From Pseudoxanthomonas suwonensis (GTDB lineage Bacteria; Pseudomonadota; Gammaproteobacteria; Xanthomonadales; Xanthomonadaceae), in the NCBI RefSeq assembly GCF_000972865.1, contig NZ_CP011144.1, forward strand, positions 2,908,893 through 2,972,892: DNA of 64,000 nucleotides, in the 5' to 3' direction. Position numbers and translations under genes: made by a program. This document shows positions 1 to 9,213 of the stretch, piece by piece (within the stretch, counting starts at the first letter, position 1; the number at the start of each line of letters is the position of its first letter). Under the pieces are notes generated by a model. It did no database searches. It saw nothing but the letters and a program-made list of their open reading frames with translations, and was not told the origin of the DNA.

Positions 1-1213
1 AGCGCCACCGTCGCCGCCAGTGCGGCCAGGTAGGCCAGCAGCGAGGCCGGTGGCAGCGCGGCGAAGCTGCGGTTGAGCACCCGCATCGGTGGCACGCCGC
101 GCAGGCGCAGCAACGGCGGCAGGCCGAAGCCGAGCAGCAGCAGCAGGCCGATGCCGGCGCCGCTGAGCATCGGCATCGCCTGCGGCAGCGGCAGCCGCGC
201 CGGGATCAGGCTGCCCAGCACTTCGACCAGGGCCATCTGCGCGAGCATGCCCACGCCGATCCCGAGCGCGCAGGCCGGGATCGCCAGCATCAGCAGCTGC
301 AGCGCCAGCGCGGCCAGGACGTCGCGCTGGCGCGCGCCCAGGCAGCGCAGCACCGCCACCGTGTCGATCCGGCGCAGGGCGAAGCGGTTGGCGGCCAGCG
401 CGGTGGCCACGCCGGCCAGCAGCACCGCCAGCAGCGCCGACAGCGCCAGGAACCGGCCGGCGCGGTCGAACGAGTTGCGCAGGCCCTGCTGCGCGTCCTC
501 AAGCGTCACCAGCCGCATGCGGCCATCGAGTTGCGGCTGCAGCCATGCGCGGAACGCGGCGATGTCGTCGGCCTCGCCGGCGAACATCAGCCGGTAGGAG
601 GCGCGGCTGCCGGGGCCGAGCAGGCCGACCCGGTCGACGTCGGCGCGGTTGACCAGCAGCGGCGGTGCCATCTGCAGCAGTTCACCGGAGGCGTCGGGTT
701 CGGCCAGCAGCACGCGGGCGATGCGCACTTGGCCGCTGCCGAACTCGATCGCGTCGCCCACCGACACGCCGAGCGCATCGAGCAGGCGCGGGTCGGCATA
801 GGCCTCGCCCGGCGCCGGCGCACCGGCCGGCTCGCCCTGCAGCCCGCTGGCATCGCGCCCGGCCAGCAGCTGCCCGCGCAGCGGATAGCCTTCGCCCACG
901 CCCTTGACCGTGGCCATCTGGCTGGCCTCGCCGTGGAACAGCACGCTGGGGAAGGCGACCATGCGCACGCTGCGCAGCCCCCGCTGACGGGCTTCTTCGG
1001 CCAGTTCCTCGGGCGGGTCTTCGCGGCCGCGCACGCCCAGGTCGCCGCCGACCACTTCGGCGGCGCTGGCGGTCAGCGCCAGCGTCACCCGGTCGACCAG
1101 GGTGCCGACCGCGGTCATCGCCGCCACGCCCAGGGCCAGCGCCGCGAACACGGTCAGCAGGTCGCCGGCGAGGAACTCGCGGCGCAGCGAGCGCGCCGCG
1201 TGCCGCAGCACGT

Positions 1214-1217
<4 letters not shown>
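1..1217 (-). CDS. ABC transporter permease, YbbP/FtsX-like (3' end cut off by the window)
   Basis: Inner-membrane permease of an ABC exporter of the YbbP type. The N-terminal part begins MNVLRHAARSLRREFLAGDL, followed by a hydrophobic first segment (LLTVFAALALGVAAMTAVGTL) and a large MacB-like periplasmic domain. A cluster of membrane segments follows from about residue 250, including LSALLAVLLAGVATALAANR and the FtsX-type stretch RRIDTVAVLRCLGARQRDV. About 405 codons are present and the reading frame runs off the left edge, so the C-terminus is missing. The ATG at 1217 overlaps the TGA of the ATPase gene by four bases, so the two are translationally coupled. YbbAP-type exporters are linked to TesA-like esterases in many proteobacteria, and one is found divergently here. 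The substrate is not known from the sequence. Confidence 0.85.
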
Positions 1218-1894
<677 letters not shown>

Positions 1895-1955
1895 GGCGAT
1901 GGCGGTGGCTATGCTGGAGGCGGTCGTGGACGAGGTATCGATGGGAGGCTCCGGA

Positions 1956-2609
1956 ATGCGGACGATGGGTCGGGGGACGGGCTGGCGATGGCTGGCCTGC
2001 TGGCTGCTGCTGGCAGGATCGCTGCTGGCGCCGGCGCTGGCCTGTGCCAGAGGTCCGGTTGGCGGCCCGGTGCTGGTGCTGGGCGACAGCCTCAGCGCCG
2101 AGCACAACATACCCGCAGGCTCGGGCTGGGTCAGCCTGCTCGAGCGCCGGATCGCGGCGCAGGTCGCTTCGCCGCCGCAGGTGGTCAACGCCAGCATCAG
2201 CGGCGAGACCACGGCCGGCGCGCTGGCGCGGCTGCCGGCGCTGCTGGAGAAGCACCGGCCTTCGGTACTGGTGATCGAGCTGGGCGGCAACGACGCGCTG
2301 CGCGGCCTGACCCCGGCGCAGTTGCGCGCCAACCTGGAGCGGATGATCGTGCTCGGCCGCGATGCGGGTGCGCGGGTGCTGCTGCTGGGCATCGACGTGC
2401 CGCCCAACTACGGTCCTGCCTACCGCGAGCGGCTGCGCCAGGCCTACGCCGAGCTGGCGCAGAAGCACGGGGCCGGCCTGGTGCCGTTCTTCCTGGAGGG
2501 CGTGGCGCTGCAGCCGGGCCTGATGCAGGGCGACGGCCTGCACCCGACCGCCAAGGCGCAACAGCGCCTGCTCGACAACGTCTGGCCGGCGCTGCAGCCG
2601 TTGCTGTAG
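1956..2609 (+). CDS. tesA: Arylesterase / thioesterase I-like SGNH hydrolase
   Basis: Periplasmic SGNH-family esterase or lysophospholipase of the TesA type, 217 residues. A signal peptide is visible (WLACWLLLAGSLLAPALACA). Block I, with the catalytic serine, is GDSLSAEHNIP. The block III asparagine is in ELGGNDALRG, and the block V Asp/His pair is DGLHP near the C-terminus. The ATG at 1956 is chosen because GGGAGG lies six to eight bases upstream; an ATG at 1941 would add MGGSG and one at 1965 would remove three residues. The gene is transcribed away from the YbbA/YbbP-like transporter, the usual neighbour of tesA. The family acts on acyl-CoA and aryl esters; the in vivo substrate is not known. 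Confidence 0.88.
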   Translation: MRTMGRGTGWRWLACWLLLAGSLLAPALACARGPVGGPVLVLGDSLSAEHNIPAGSGWVSLLERRIAAQVASPPQVVNASISGETTAGALARLPALLEKHRPSVLVIELGGNDALRGLTPAQLRANLERMIVLGRDAGARVLLLGIDVPPNYGPAYRERLRQAYAELAQKHGAGLVPFFLEGVALQPGLMQGDGLHPTAKAQQRLLDNVWPALQPLL

Positions 2610-2765
2610 GTCAACCGCACCGCAACCGCAAAGTCAAAAGCGCCGGGCGTGGTCGGCTTCGTGCTGAGCCGTGGCAGGCAAAGCCAAAGCCGCCAGCCTC
2701 CTATTTTGGCGTGGCCGTGGCGACGGCCCGGACCTTCTCGCAACGGGTGAGGTTCGGGGGGGCGC

Positions 2766-2842
2766 GGTATTGCGGTCGTCTCGACGGCACATCCCTGTGC
2801 CGACTCGCCGACGTGGCCATCCCTGGCCACTGCCGCAATACC
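2766..2842. repeat. Inverted repeat IR1, copy A, with two inner hairpins
   Basis: Outer arms GGTATTGCGG (2766-2775) and CCGCAATACC (2833-2842) are perfectly complementary. Between them lie two small hairpins that share the loop TCCC: CGGCACA/TGTGCCG and GTGGCCA/TGGCCAC. The same layout with different but still paired arm bases occurs at 22141-22239. In the third composite copy the part after the left arm is deleted. Confidence 0.85.
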
Positions 2843-2911
2843 CCCGGCCCGCCACGTCTTCGGCAGCTTTGGGCGCGTGGCTCCGTTCACAGGCAATGAC
2901 CAGCGCACCGC

Positions 2912-3011
2912 TTTTGTAGGAGCGGGCATGACCGCGACCCGACGCCGTCGGCCCAGGCGACGCCCCCGTGATTCCGACGCCCGTGTCGCGGTCATGCCCG
3001 CTCCTACAAAA
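2912..3011. repeat. REP doublet (GTAG-footed), type I arms
   Basis: Two inverted 23-base arms at 2916-2938 and 2985-3007 are perfectly complementary and are flanked by TTTT and AAAA. Each arm begins or ends with the GTAG foot and contains a short hairpin (GCGG/CCGC). This is the REP-doublet layout known from Stenotrophomonas GTAG repeats and RAYT-mobilised REPs; that link is inference. Confidence 0.85.
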
Positions 3012-3111
3012 AGGCAGCGTCGTGCCGCAGGCGAAGGGGAGGGCCGGGGAGGGGTGCCGTTGCTGTTGCCCCCCAGATCGAAGCTACGACCTGAAAGCTC
3101 CCGAGGCCGCC

Positions 3112-3209
3112 GTGCCCAGGGGTCTGGCGCATCGCTCCGCTCCGGCGTGCTGCCTCCGAGTCGCGAACGCAGCACATCCCTGTGCTGCTTGCGCCAGACC
3201 CCTGGGCAC
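3112..3209. repeat. Inverted repeat IR2, copy A
   Basis: Arms of 20 bases at 3112-3131 and 3190-3209 are perfectly complementary (left arm GTGCCCAGGGGTCTGGCGCA). They enclose a 58-base centre holding a hairpin CAGCACA-TCCC-TGTGCTG. The same element at 46449-46548 carries this centre in reverse orientation. Confidence 0.88.
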
Positions 3210-3446
3210 GGCGGCCCCATCCGAAGCCGACGCTTTTCGCTTCAGGCCGGCAGGAGCCAGTCCCCCCGAAGCCGACGCCCTTGCCTTTGGCCTCCGAAGC
3301 TCGCGCCTTTGCCTTTCTTCAGGCTCTGTTCCAATCGACGCGGTCAAGAAAGAGGCAACCACCCGGCCCTCCCAACCTATAGCCTTCACACGCCATCCAC
3401 CCCGCCTCGGGCAGGGTTCACAAAGCTGAAAACACGGAGCGGTCAC

Positions 3447-4166
3447 ATGCGTCAGGGCAAAGAGACCTCGGGGCTGGTGCTGGTCGTCGAGGACAATCGC
3501 AACATCTCCGAGATGATCGGCGAATACCTCGAGAGCCGCGGCTTCGAAGTGGACTACGCCGCCGATGGCCTGGACGGCTACCGTCTGGCCGCCGAAAACA
3601 GCTACGACGCAGTCGTGCTGGACCTGATGCTGCCGCGCCTGGACGGGATCGAGGTCTGCCGGCGCCTGCGCAGCGACGCTCGCAAGTCCACCCCGGTGCT
3701 GATGCTCACTGCCCGCGACACCCTGGACGACAAACTCACCGGCCTGAGCCACGGCGCCGACGACTACCTGACCAAGCCGTTCGCGATCCAGGAGCTGGAA
3801 GCCCGGCTGCGCGCGCTGATCCGCCGCGAGCGTCGCCAGGTGGGCTCGGAGGTGCTGACCGTGGCCGATCTGGTGCTCGACCCGGTGAGCATGCGCGTCA
3901 CCCGCGGCGACGCCGAACTGCAGCTCTCGCCGATCGGGCTGAAGCTGCTGACCATCCTGATGCGCGAATCGCCGCGCGTGGTCAGCCGCCAGGAGATCGA
4001 GCGCGAGATCTGGGGCAACAGCCTGCCGGATTCGGACACCCTGCGCAGCCACCTCTACAACCTGCGCAAGGTGATCGACAAGCCGTTCGACCGGCCGCTG
4101 CTGCACACCGTACAGAGTGCGGGCTACCGTGTGGCGGACATCGCCCAGCCGGTGGCGGCCAACTGA
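3447..4166 (+). CDS. OmpR/PhoB-family response regulator
   Basis: DNA-binding response regulator of 239 residues. The N-terminal receiver starts at LVLVVEDNRN, has the phosphoacceptor in AVVLDLMLP (Asp59) and ends with the conserved lysine in LTKPFA. A PhoB-type winged helix follows from about residue 145 (VADLVLDPVSMRVTRG to LRSHLYNLRKVIDKPFD and HTVQSAGYRV). The ATG at 3447 is chosen because upstream codons are repeat sequence without a start signal. A histidine kinase gene follows after 139 bp on the same strand, so the two form a two-component pair. The signal is not known. Confidence 0.9.
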   Translation: MRQGKETSGLVLVVEDNRNISEMIGEYLESRGFEVDYAADGLDGYRLAAENSYDAVVLDLMLPRLDGIEVCRRLRSDARKSTPVLMLTARDTLDDKLTGLSHGADDYLTKPFAIQELEARLRALIRRERRQVGSEVLTVADLVLDPVSMRVTRGDAELQLSPIGLKLLTILMRESPRVVSRQEIEREIWGNSLPDSDTLRSHLYNLRKVIDKPFDRPLLHTVQSAGYRVADIAQPVAAN

Positions 4167-4305
4167 GCCAGTGGTCCCGGTGGCTTGATGGAGGGGGTAG
4201 GGGTGTACCTGGGGTGATGCCGCGATGGCCGCAGCGCAGTGGAAAATCACGCCAGGTCGATCCCTCCCTGCCTACACTCGGCAGCCTCGCTCCACACGCC
4301 TTCCC

Positions 4306-5601
4306 ATGCCCCACGGCCTGCCCAGGAAAATCCGGATCGCCTTCATCGTGCAAATGGTGATGGCGAGCCTGGCGATCCTGGTCGCTTTTTACGTGGTCGC
4401 CATACTGTTCAAGTTCGGCTTCATCCAGGCCACGCTCCGCGACGAGGCCAGCCACTACTGGCAGCTGTACCAGGCCTCGCCCGCGCAGCCACCGCCCAAC
4501 AACTTCGCCCTGCGCGGCTACCTGGTCGAGGCCGGCTACTCCAATCTTTCCCTGCCGGCGGGACTGAGGATGCTGGAACCGGGCTTCCACGACCTGGCCG
4601 ATGACGGCCAGCTGGTCTGGGTCGACCGGCGCGACGCCGGCACGCTCTACCTGGTCTACCTGCGCGAACAGGCCACCCGGGTCGCGCTCTGGTTCGCGGT
4701 GCTGCCGGCGATGCTGGCGCTGTTCGCGATCTACGGCGCGACCTGGCTGACCTACAAGGCCTCCAAGCGCATGGTCTCGCCGGTGGCCTGGCTGGCGCGC
4801 CTGGTCTCGCGCTGGGACCCGCGCCATCCCGACATCGGCGCGCTCGCGCCGGACCGGCTGCCGGCCGACATGGAGGGCGAGGCGCGGCAGCTGGCGCGCG
4901 CGCTGCACGTGCTCGGCGGGCGGGTCGAGGCGCAGCTCGAGCGCGAACGCAACTTCACCCGCGACGCCAGCCACGAGCTGCGCACGCCGCTGACCGTGAT
5001 CCGCGTCGCCAGCGACATGGCGCTGGAGGAGCCGGAGCTGTCGCAGCGGATGGTCCGCAGCCTGCAGCGCATCCAGCGTTCCGGCCGCGACATGGAGGCG
5101 GTGATCGACGCCTTCCTGATCCTGGCGCGCGAATCGGACATCGAGCCGCAGAGCGACTGGTTCCAGGTCTGCGAGGTCGTCCTGGAGGAGGCCGACAGTG
5201 CCCGCACCCTGCTCGGCGACAAGCCGGTCGTGCTGGAAGTGCACTGCAACGCCAAGCCCCAGCTGTACGCGCCGCCGCGGGTGCTGCACGTGGTGATCGG
5301 CAACCTGCTGCGCAACGCCTGCAGCTACACCGACCGCGGTACGGTGGAGGTGACCGTGGATGCGGACAGCGTCACCGTGCGCGACACCGGCATCGGCATG
5401 GCTCCGGACGCCCTGGCCCGGGCGTTCGAGCCGTTCTACCGCGCCGCCCCGGAACGGCCGATGGGGACCGGCCTGGGCCTGTCGATCGTGCGGCGCCTGT
5501 GCGAGCGGTTCGGCTGGATGGTGGAGCTGGAAAGCACTTTGGATACCGGCACGGTCGCCCGGGTGCGCTTCGCGGCGCAGCCCGGCGGCGCCGCGAAGTA
5601 G
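4306..5601 (+). CDS. Sensor histidine kinase, partner of the upstream regulator
   Basis: Inner-membrane histidine kinase of 431 residues. The first membrane segment is IAFIVQMVMASLAILVAFYVVAILF. A periplasmic sensor loop of roughly 90 residues follows, then a second segment (VALWFAVLPAMLALFAIYGATWLTY). The HisKA motif DASHELRTPLTVIR puts the phosphorylated His at 223. The ATPase domain shows the N box (IGNLLRNACSYTD), G1 (DTGIGM) and G2 (GTGLGLSIV). The ATG at 4306 (MPHGLPRKIR) is chosen; an ATG at 4225 would add 27 residues of low-quality sequence. It probably phosphorylates the OmpR-type regulator just upstream. The macAB-like operon begins 66 bp downstream, so this pair may control it, though the sequence alone does not show that. 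Confidence 0.9.
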   Translation: MPHGLPRKIRIAFIVQMVMASLAILVAFYVVAILFKFGFIQATLRDEASHYWQLYQASPAQPPPNNFALRGYLVEAGYSNLSLPAGLRMLEPGFHDLADDGQLVWVDRRDAGTLYLVYLREQATRVALWFAVLPAMLALFAIYGATWLTYKASKRMVSPVAWLARLVSRWDPRHPDIGALAPDRLPADMEGEARQLARALHVLGGRVEAQLERERNFTRDASHELRTPLTVIRVASDMALEEPELSQRMVRSLQRIQRSGRDMEAVIDAFLILARESDIEPQSDWFQVCEVVLEEADSARTLLGDKPVVLEVHCNAKPQLYAPPRVLHVVIGNLLRNACSYTDRGTVEVTVDADSVTVRDTGIGMAPDALARAFEPFYRAAPERPMGTGLGLSIVRRLCERFGWMVELESTLDTGTVARVRFAAQPGGAAK

Positions 5602-5667
5602 CGCGCGCCGCGTCAACCCGGCGCCCGCCTGCGCGTTAGAGTGTGCGCCCCCCTCAAGAATGCGCGC

Positions 5668-7221
5668 ATGAGCCGATCCTCCCGTCCGCAGGCCAACCGT
5701 TCCCGCTCCCTGCTGTTCCGCGCCGGGACCGCCATCGCCGTACTGATCCTGCTGGGCGCCGGAATCTGGTTCTGGCGGCAGCACCAGGCCGCCGGCGCCG
5801 AGGGTGCCTTCCGCACCGCGCCGGTCGAACGCGGCAACATCCGGGTGTCGATCTCCTCGACCGGCACGCTCAGCGCGACCTCCACCGTCATCGTCGGCAG
5901 CCAGATCTCCGGCCAGGTGACCGAGGTGCTGGCCGACTTCAACGACCGGGTGAGCAAGGACCAGGTGCTGGCGCGGATCGACCCGAAGACCTACGAGGCC
6001 CAGATCGAGCAGGGCAACGCCCAGGTCGCCAGCGCGCGTGCCAGCCTCGAGCAGGCGCTGGCGACCCAGCGCAACGCCGAGCTGGATTACCGGCGCAAGT
6101 CCGAGCTGGTGCAACGCCAGCTGGTCGCGCGCAGCGACGTCGACCTGGCGCGGGCCGCGCTCGACCAGGCCAACGCCCAGGTCGCCTCCGCCCGCGCCCA
6201 GATCGGGCAGCAGACCGCCTCCACCCAGGCCACCCGGGTCAACCTCGAGCGCACCGTGATCCGCTCGCCGGTCGACGGCGTGGTCCTGACCCGCAGCATC
6301 GAGCCGGGCCAGACCGTGGCCGCCAGCCTGCAGGCGCCGGAACTGTTCACCATCGCCGAGGACCTGGCGCAGATGAAGATCGAGCTGGCGGTGGACGAGG
6401 CAGACATCGGCCAGGTCCAGCCCGGGCAGGGCGTGGCCTTCACCGTCGACGCCTTCCCCGATCGCCAGTTCCGCGGCCAGGTGCAGCAGGTGCGGCTGGC
6501 GGCGACCACCAGCAACAACGTGGTGACCTATCCGGTGGTGGTGGCGGTGGACAACAGCGACGGCACCCTGCTGCCGGGCCTGACCGTCAACGCCGAGATC
6601 GAGGTCAGCCGCCGCGACGACGTGCTGAAGGTGTCCAACGCGGCGCTGCGCTTCAAGCCGGCCGACCAGGCCGCGGCGGGCCCGGCGGCGATGGCCGGCG
6701 GCATGCGCGGTGGCGCGGGCATGCTCGACGACCTCGCCGGGTTCGTGGCCACCCTGGAACTCACGCCGGCCCAGCGGGCGGCGTTCGACAGCGACGCCGC
6801 CACCGCGCGTGCGCGCCAGGAGGAGATGCGCAAGGCGATGGAAGCGGCGATCCAGAACGCGCAGCGGTCTGGCGCGACGGGCGCGTCCGGTGGCGGCATG
6901 CCGCCCGGCATGGTCGTCATGCGCGGCGGGCCGGCGCAGGGCGCGGCCAGCGGCCAGATGCGCCAGCGCACCCTCGAGCGCTTCCAGCAGAACTTCGCCG
7001 GCTTCCTCGGCACGCTCGACGAATCGCAGCGGCAGGCGTTCGAGCGCGAGATCGCGGCCCTGGCCGGCGCGCGCCGGGTGATGGTCCACCGGCTGGAAAA
7101 CGGCAAGGCGGTGCCGGTGCAGGTGCGGGTCGGCGTCAGCGACGGCAGCAGCACCGAGATTTCCGGCGGGGTGAAGGAAGGCGACCTGCTGGTCACCGGC
7201 GAGCGGGCGGCCACGCGATGA
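5668..7221 (+). CDS. macA: MacA-like periplasmic adaptor of a tripartite ABC efflux pump
   Basis: Membrane-anchored adaptor of the HlyD/MacA family, 517 residues, with one N-terminal membrane segment (TAIAVLILLGAGIWFW). It shows the biotinyl-lipoyl-like hairpin (GNIRVSISSTGTL, SQISGQVTEV, then NLERTVIRSPVDGVVLTRSIEPGQTV), a coiled-coil region rich in Ala and Gln (about residues 120-190) and a beta-barrel (about 220-325). It is much longer than E. coli MacA (371 residues). The excess is a Gly/Ala/Met-rich insertion of about 140 residues (330-470) holding two LTxxQ-like stretches, LELTPAQRAAF and LGTLDESQRQAF. The last segment (VPVQVRVGVSDGSSTEISGG) resumes the normal family C-terminus. Its TGA overlaps the ATG of the ATPase gene. 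Confidence 0.85.
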   Translation: MSRSSRPQANRSRSLLFRAGTAIAVLILLGAGIWFWRQHQAAGAEGAFRTAPVERGNIRVSISSTGTLSATSTVIVGSQISGQVTEVLADFNDRVSKDQVLARIDPKTYEAQIEQGNAQVASARASLEQALATQRNAELDYRRKSELVQRQLVARSDVDLARAALDQANAQVASARAQIGQQTASTQATRVNLERTVIRSPVDGVVLTRSIEPGQTVAASLQAPELFTIAEDLAQMKIELAVDEADIGQVQPGQGVAFTVDAFPDRQFRGQVQQVRLAATTSNNVVTYPVVVAVDNSDGTLLPGLTVNAEIEVSRRDDVLKVSNAALRFKPADQAAAGPAAMAGGMRGGAGMLDDLAGFVATLELTPAQRAAFDSDAATARARQEEMRKAMEAAIQNAQRSGATGASGGGMPPGMVVMRGGPAQGAASGQMRQRTLERFQQNFAGFLGTLDESQRQAFEREIAALAGARRVMVHRLENGKAVPVQVRVGVSDGSSTEISGGVKEGDLLVTGERAATR

Positions 7222-7937
7222 TCCCCGGCGCCGAAGCCGTCACCCCGGTCATCCACACCATCGGCCTGGGCAAGGTCTATTCGCCCGGAAGCGAGGCCGA
7301 GGTGGTGGCGCTGAGGAACGTCGACCTGAGCGTGGCCGCCGGCGAGTTCATCGCGATCATGGGCCCGTCCGGTTCGGGCAAGTCGACCCTGATGAACCTG
7401 ATCGGCTGCCTGGACACGCCCAGCGCCGGCCGCTACCTGTGCGACGGCGTGGACGTGTCGACGTTGGACGCCGAGGAACTGGCGGCGCTGCGCCGCGACA
7501 AGATCGGCTTCGTGTTCCAGGGCTTCCACCTGCTGCCGCGGATGAGCGCGCTGGACAACGTGGCCATGCCGCTGGGCTATGCCCGGGTGCCGCCGGCCGA
7601 GCGGCGCGAGCGGGCGCGCGCGGCGCTGGAGGCGGTGGGCCTGGGCGCACGCGTGGACCATCGGCCGAACGAACTGTCCGGCGGCCAGCAGCAGCGGGTG
7701 GCGATCGCGCGCGCGCTGATCAACCATCCGTCGATCCTGCTGGCCGACGAGCCCACCGGCGCGCTGGACAGCCGCACCGGCGAGGAGATCCTGGCCCTGT
7801 TCAAGCGCCTGCGCGACGATGGCCACACCGTGGTGCTGATCACCCACGACGCCCATGTCGCCGCCCACGCCGACCGCATCTGCGAGATGAGCGACGGCGA
7901 ACTGCACGAAGCCGCACGCGGGGAGGTGGCCACATGA
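7218..7937 (+). CDS. MacB-like ABC transporter ATP-binding protein
   Basis: ATPase of the efflux system, 239 residues. Walker A is GPSGSGKST (about residues 50-58), Q-loop FVFQGFHLLP, signature LSGGQQQRVAIARALINHP, Walker B ILLADEPTGALDS and switch VVLITHD. In E. coli MacB the ATPase and permease are one polypeptide; here they are separate genes joined by four-base overlaps on both sides (7218-7221 with the adaptor, 7934-7937 with the permease). This split form is common in the wider MacB family. The export substrate cannot be read from the sequence. Confidence 0.9.
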   Translation: MIPGAEAVTPVIHTIGLGKVYSPGSEAEVVALRNVDLSVAAGEFIAIMGPSGSGKSTLMNLIGCLDTPSAGRYLCDGVDVSTLDAEELAALRRDKIGFVFQGFHLLPRMSALDNVAMPLGYARVPPAERRERARAALEAVGLGARVDHRPNELSGGQQQRVAIARALINHPSILLADEPTGALDSRTGEEILALFKRLRDDGHTVVLITHDAHVAAHADRICEMSDGELHEAARGEVAT

Positions 7938-9166
7938 GTTTCCTGGACGTCCTGCGCACCGCGATCTTCGCCCTGCGCGGCAACTGGATGCGCAGCGCGC
8001 TGACCTCGCTCGGCGTGATCATCGGCATCGCGGCCGTGATCGTCATGGTCTCGGTGGGGCAGGGCACCCAGGCCGAGATCGACCGGCAGCTGGCCGGGCT
8101 GGGCGCGCAGAAGCTGGACATCGGCCCGCAGGCGCAGCGCAGCATGGGCGGCGTGCGGATGAGCGCGAGCAGCTTCTTCACCCTGACCGAGGGCGACGCG
8201 GCGGCGATCCGCGAGGACATCCCCGAGGTCCAGTACGTATCCGGCTCGCTGCGCGGCAGCAACCAGATCGTCTATGCCGAGACCAACTGGTCGACCAGCT
8301 GGCAGGGCATCCAGCCGGATTTCCTGCAGATCAACGGCTGGCAGATCGCCAACGGCGCTGCGTTCGAAGCGCAGCATTTCAACGGCGAGAAGGTCGCGAT
8401 CATCGGCGAGACGGTGCGCCGCGAACTGTTCGGCAGCGGCACCGGGATCGGCGAGACCGTGCGCATCGGCCGCACCAACTTCACCGTGGTCGGCACCCTG
8501 GCGCCGAAGGGCATGAGCGGCTTCGGCCGCGACCAGGACGACGTGGTGATGGTGCCGCTGGACACCGCGCGGCGCCGGCTGATGGGCGCGATGGGCCTGC
8601 CCCCGGGCGCGGTGATGGACATCTCGCTGGCGGTGGCCGACGCGCGCGACCTGTCCTACGTGCAGGGCGAAGTCGAGTCGCTGCTGCGCCAGCGCCACCG
8701 GATCGAGCCGGGCAACGCCGACGACTTCCAGGTCCGCAACGTCTCCCAGCTGGTGGCCACCCGCACCCAGACCACCCGGCAGATGTCCTGGCTGCTGGGC
8801 GCGGTGGCGACGATCTCGCTGATCGTCGGCGGCATCGGCATCATGAACATCATGCTGGTCTCGGTGACCGAGCGGATCCGCGAGATCGGCCTGCGCCTGG
8901 CGGTGGGCGCCGGGCCGACGGACGTGCGCCGGCAGTTCCTGGCCGAGGCGATGCTGCTGTCGCTGGGCGGTGGCGTGCTGGGGATCGTGTTCGGCGTCGC
9001 CGGCGCGCTGCTGGTCGGCCAGTACAACACCGAGCTGCCGATCCAGCTCAACGGCCGGGTCATCACCCTGGCGGCCGCGTTCTCGGTGGCCACCGGCCTG
9101 TTCTTCGGCTACTACCCGGCACGCAAGGCCTCGCAGCTGGATCCGATCGAGGCGTTGCGGCAGTAG
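7934..9166 (+). CDS. MacB-like ABC transporter permease
   Basis: Permease of the efflux system, 410 residues. The first membrane helix is SALTSLGVIIGIAAVIVMVSVG, followed by a large periplasmic domain of about 220 residues (residues 45-270) as in MacB. Three further helices lie near the C-terminus (LLGAVATISLIVGGIGIMNIMLVSV, AMLLSLGGGVLGIVFGVAGALLVG and VITLAAAFSVATGLFFGYYPA). The FtsX-type motif is VTERIREIGLRLAVGAGPTDV, and the C-terminal tail DPIEALRQ is typical of MacB. It is the last gene of the three-gene operon. Confidence 0.9.
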   Translation: MSFLDVLRTAIFALRGNWMRSALTSLGVIIGIAAVIVMVSVGQGTQAEIDRQLAGLGAQKLDIGPQAQRSMGGVRMSASSFFTLTEGDAAAIREDIPEVQYVSGSLRGSNQIVYAETNWSTSWQGIQPDFLQINGWQIANGAAFEAQHFNGEKVAIIGETVRRELFGSGTGIGETVRIGRTNFTVVGTLAPKGMSGFGRDQDDVVMVPLDTARRRLMGAMGLPPGAVMDISLAVADARDLSYVQGEVESLLRQRHRIEPGNADDFQVRNVSQLVATRTQTTRQMSWLLGAVATISLIVGGIGIMNIMLVSVTERIREIGLRLAVGAGPTDVRRQFLAEAMLLSLGGGVLGIVFGVAGALLVGQYNTELPIQLNGRVITLAAAFSVATGLFFGYYPARKASQLDPIEALRQ

Positions 9167-9213
9167 CCGGTGGCGGGCTGACATAATGCCCGCCGGTTCC
9201 AGCCGGAGCATGC

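Larger units (their letters stand above)
2622..3300. repeat. Composite non-coding repeat, copy A
   Basis: This gene-free stretch between the esterase and the response regulator is built of modules that recur in the same order at about 22.06-22.60 kb and 46.04-46.64 kb. The order is: a leader around GGGCGTGGTCGGCTTC (2640-2660); inverted repeat IR1 (2766-2842); a spacer containing GCGCGTGGCTCCG; a REP doublet (2912-3011); a short module (3075-3111); inverted repeat IR2 (3112-3209); and a tail rich in CCGAAGCCGA. No convincing reading frame covers it on either strand. The remaining 3301-3446 holds only the leader of the next gene. Confidence 0.8.

Noticed and set aside
2912..3011. REP doublets as ordinary Rho-independent terminators
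   Set aside because: They have a T run on one side only in some cases, recur with conserved GTAG feet and lie also upstream of genes. They may stop transcription, but their repetition marks them as REP elements.
3982..7089. 1035-residue minus-strand frame opposite the kinase and MacA-like genes
   Set aside because: Translation is rich in His, Arg, Gly and Ala without recognisable motifs. The plus-strand genes are well supported by domains and overlaps.
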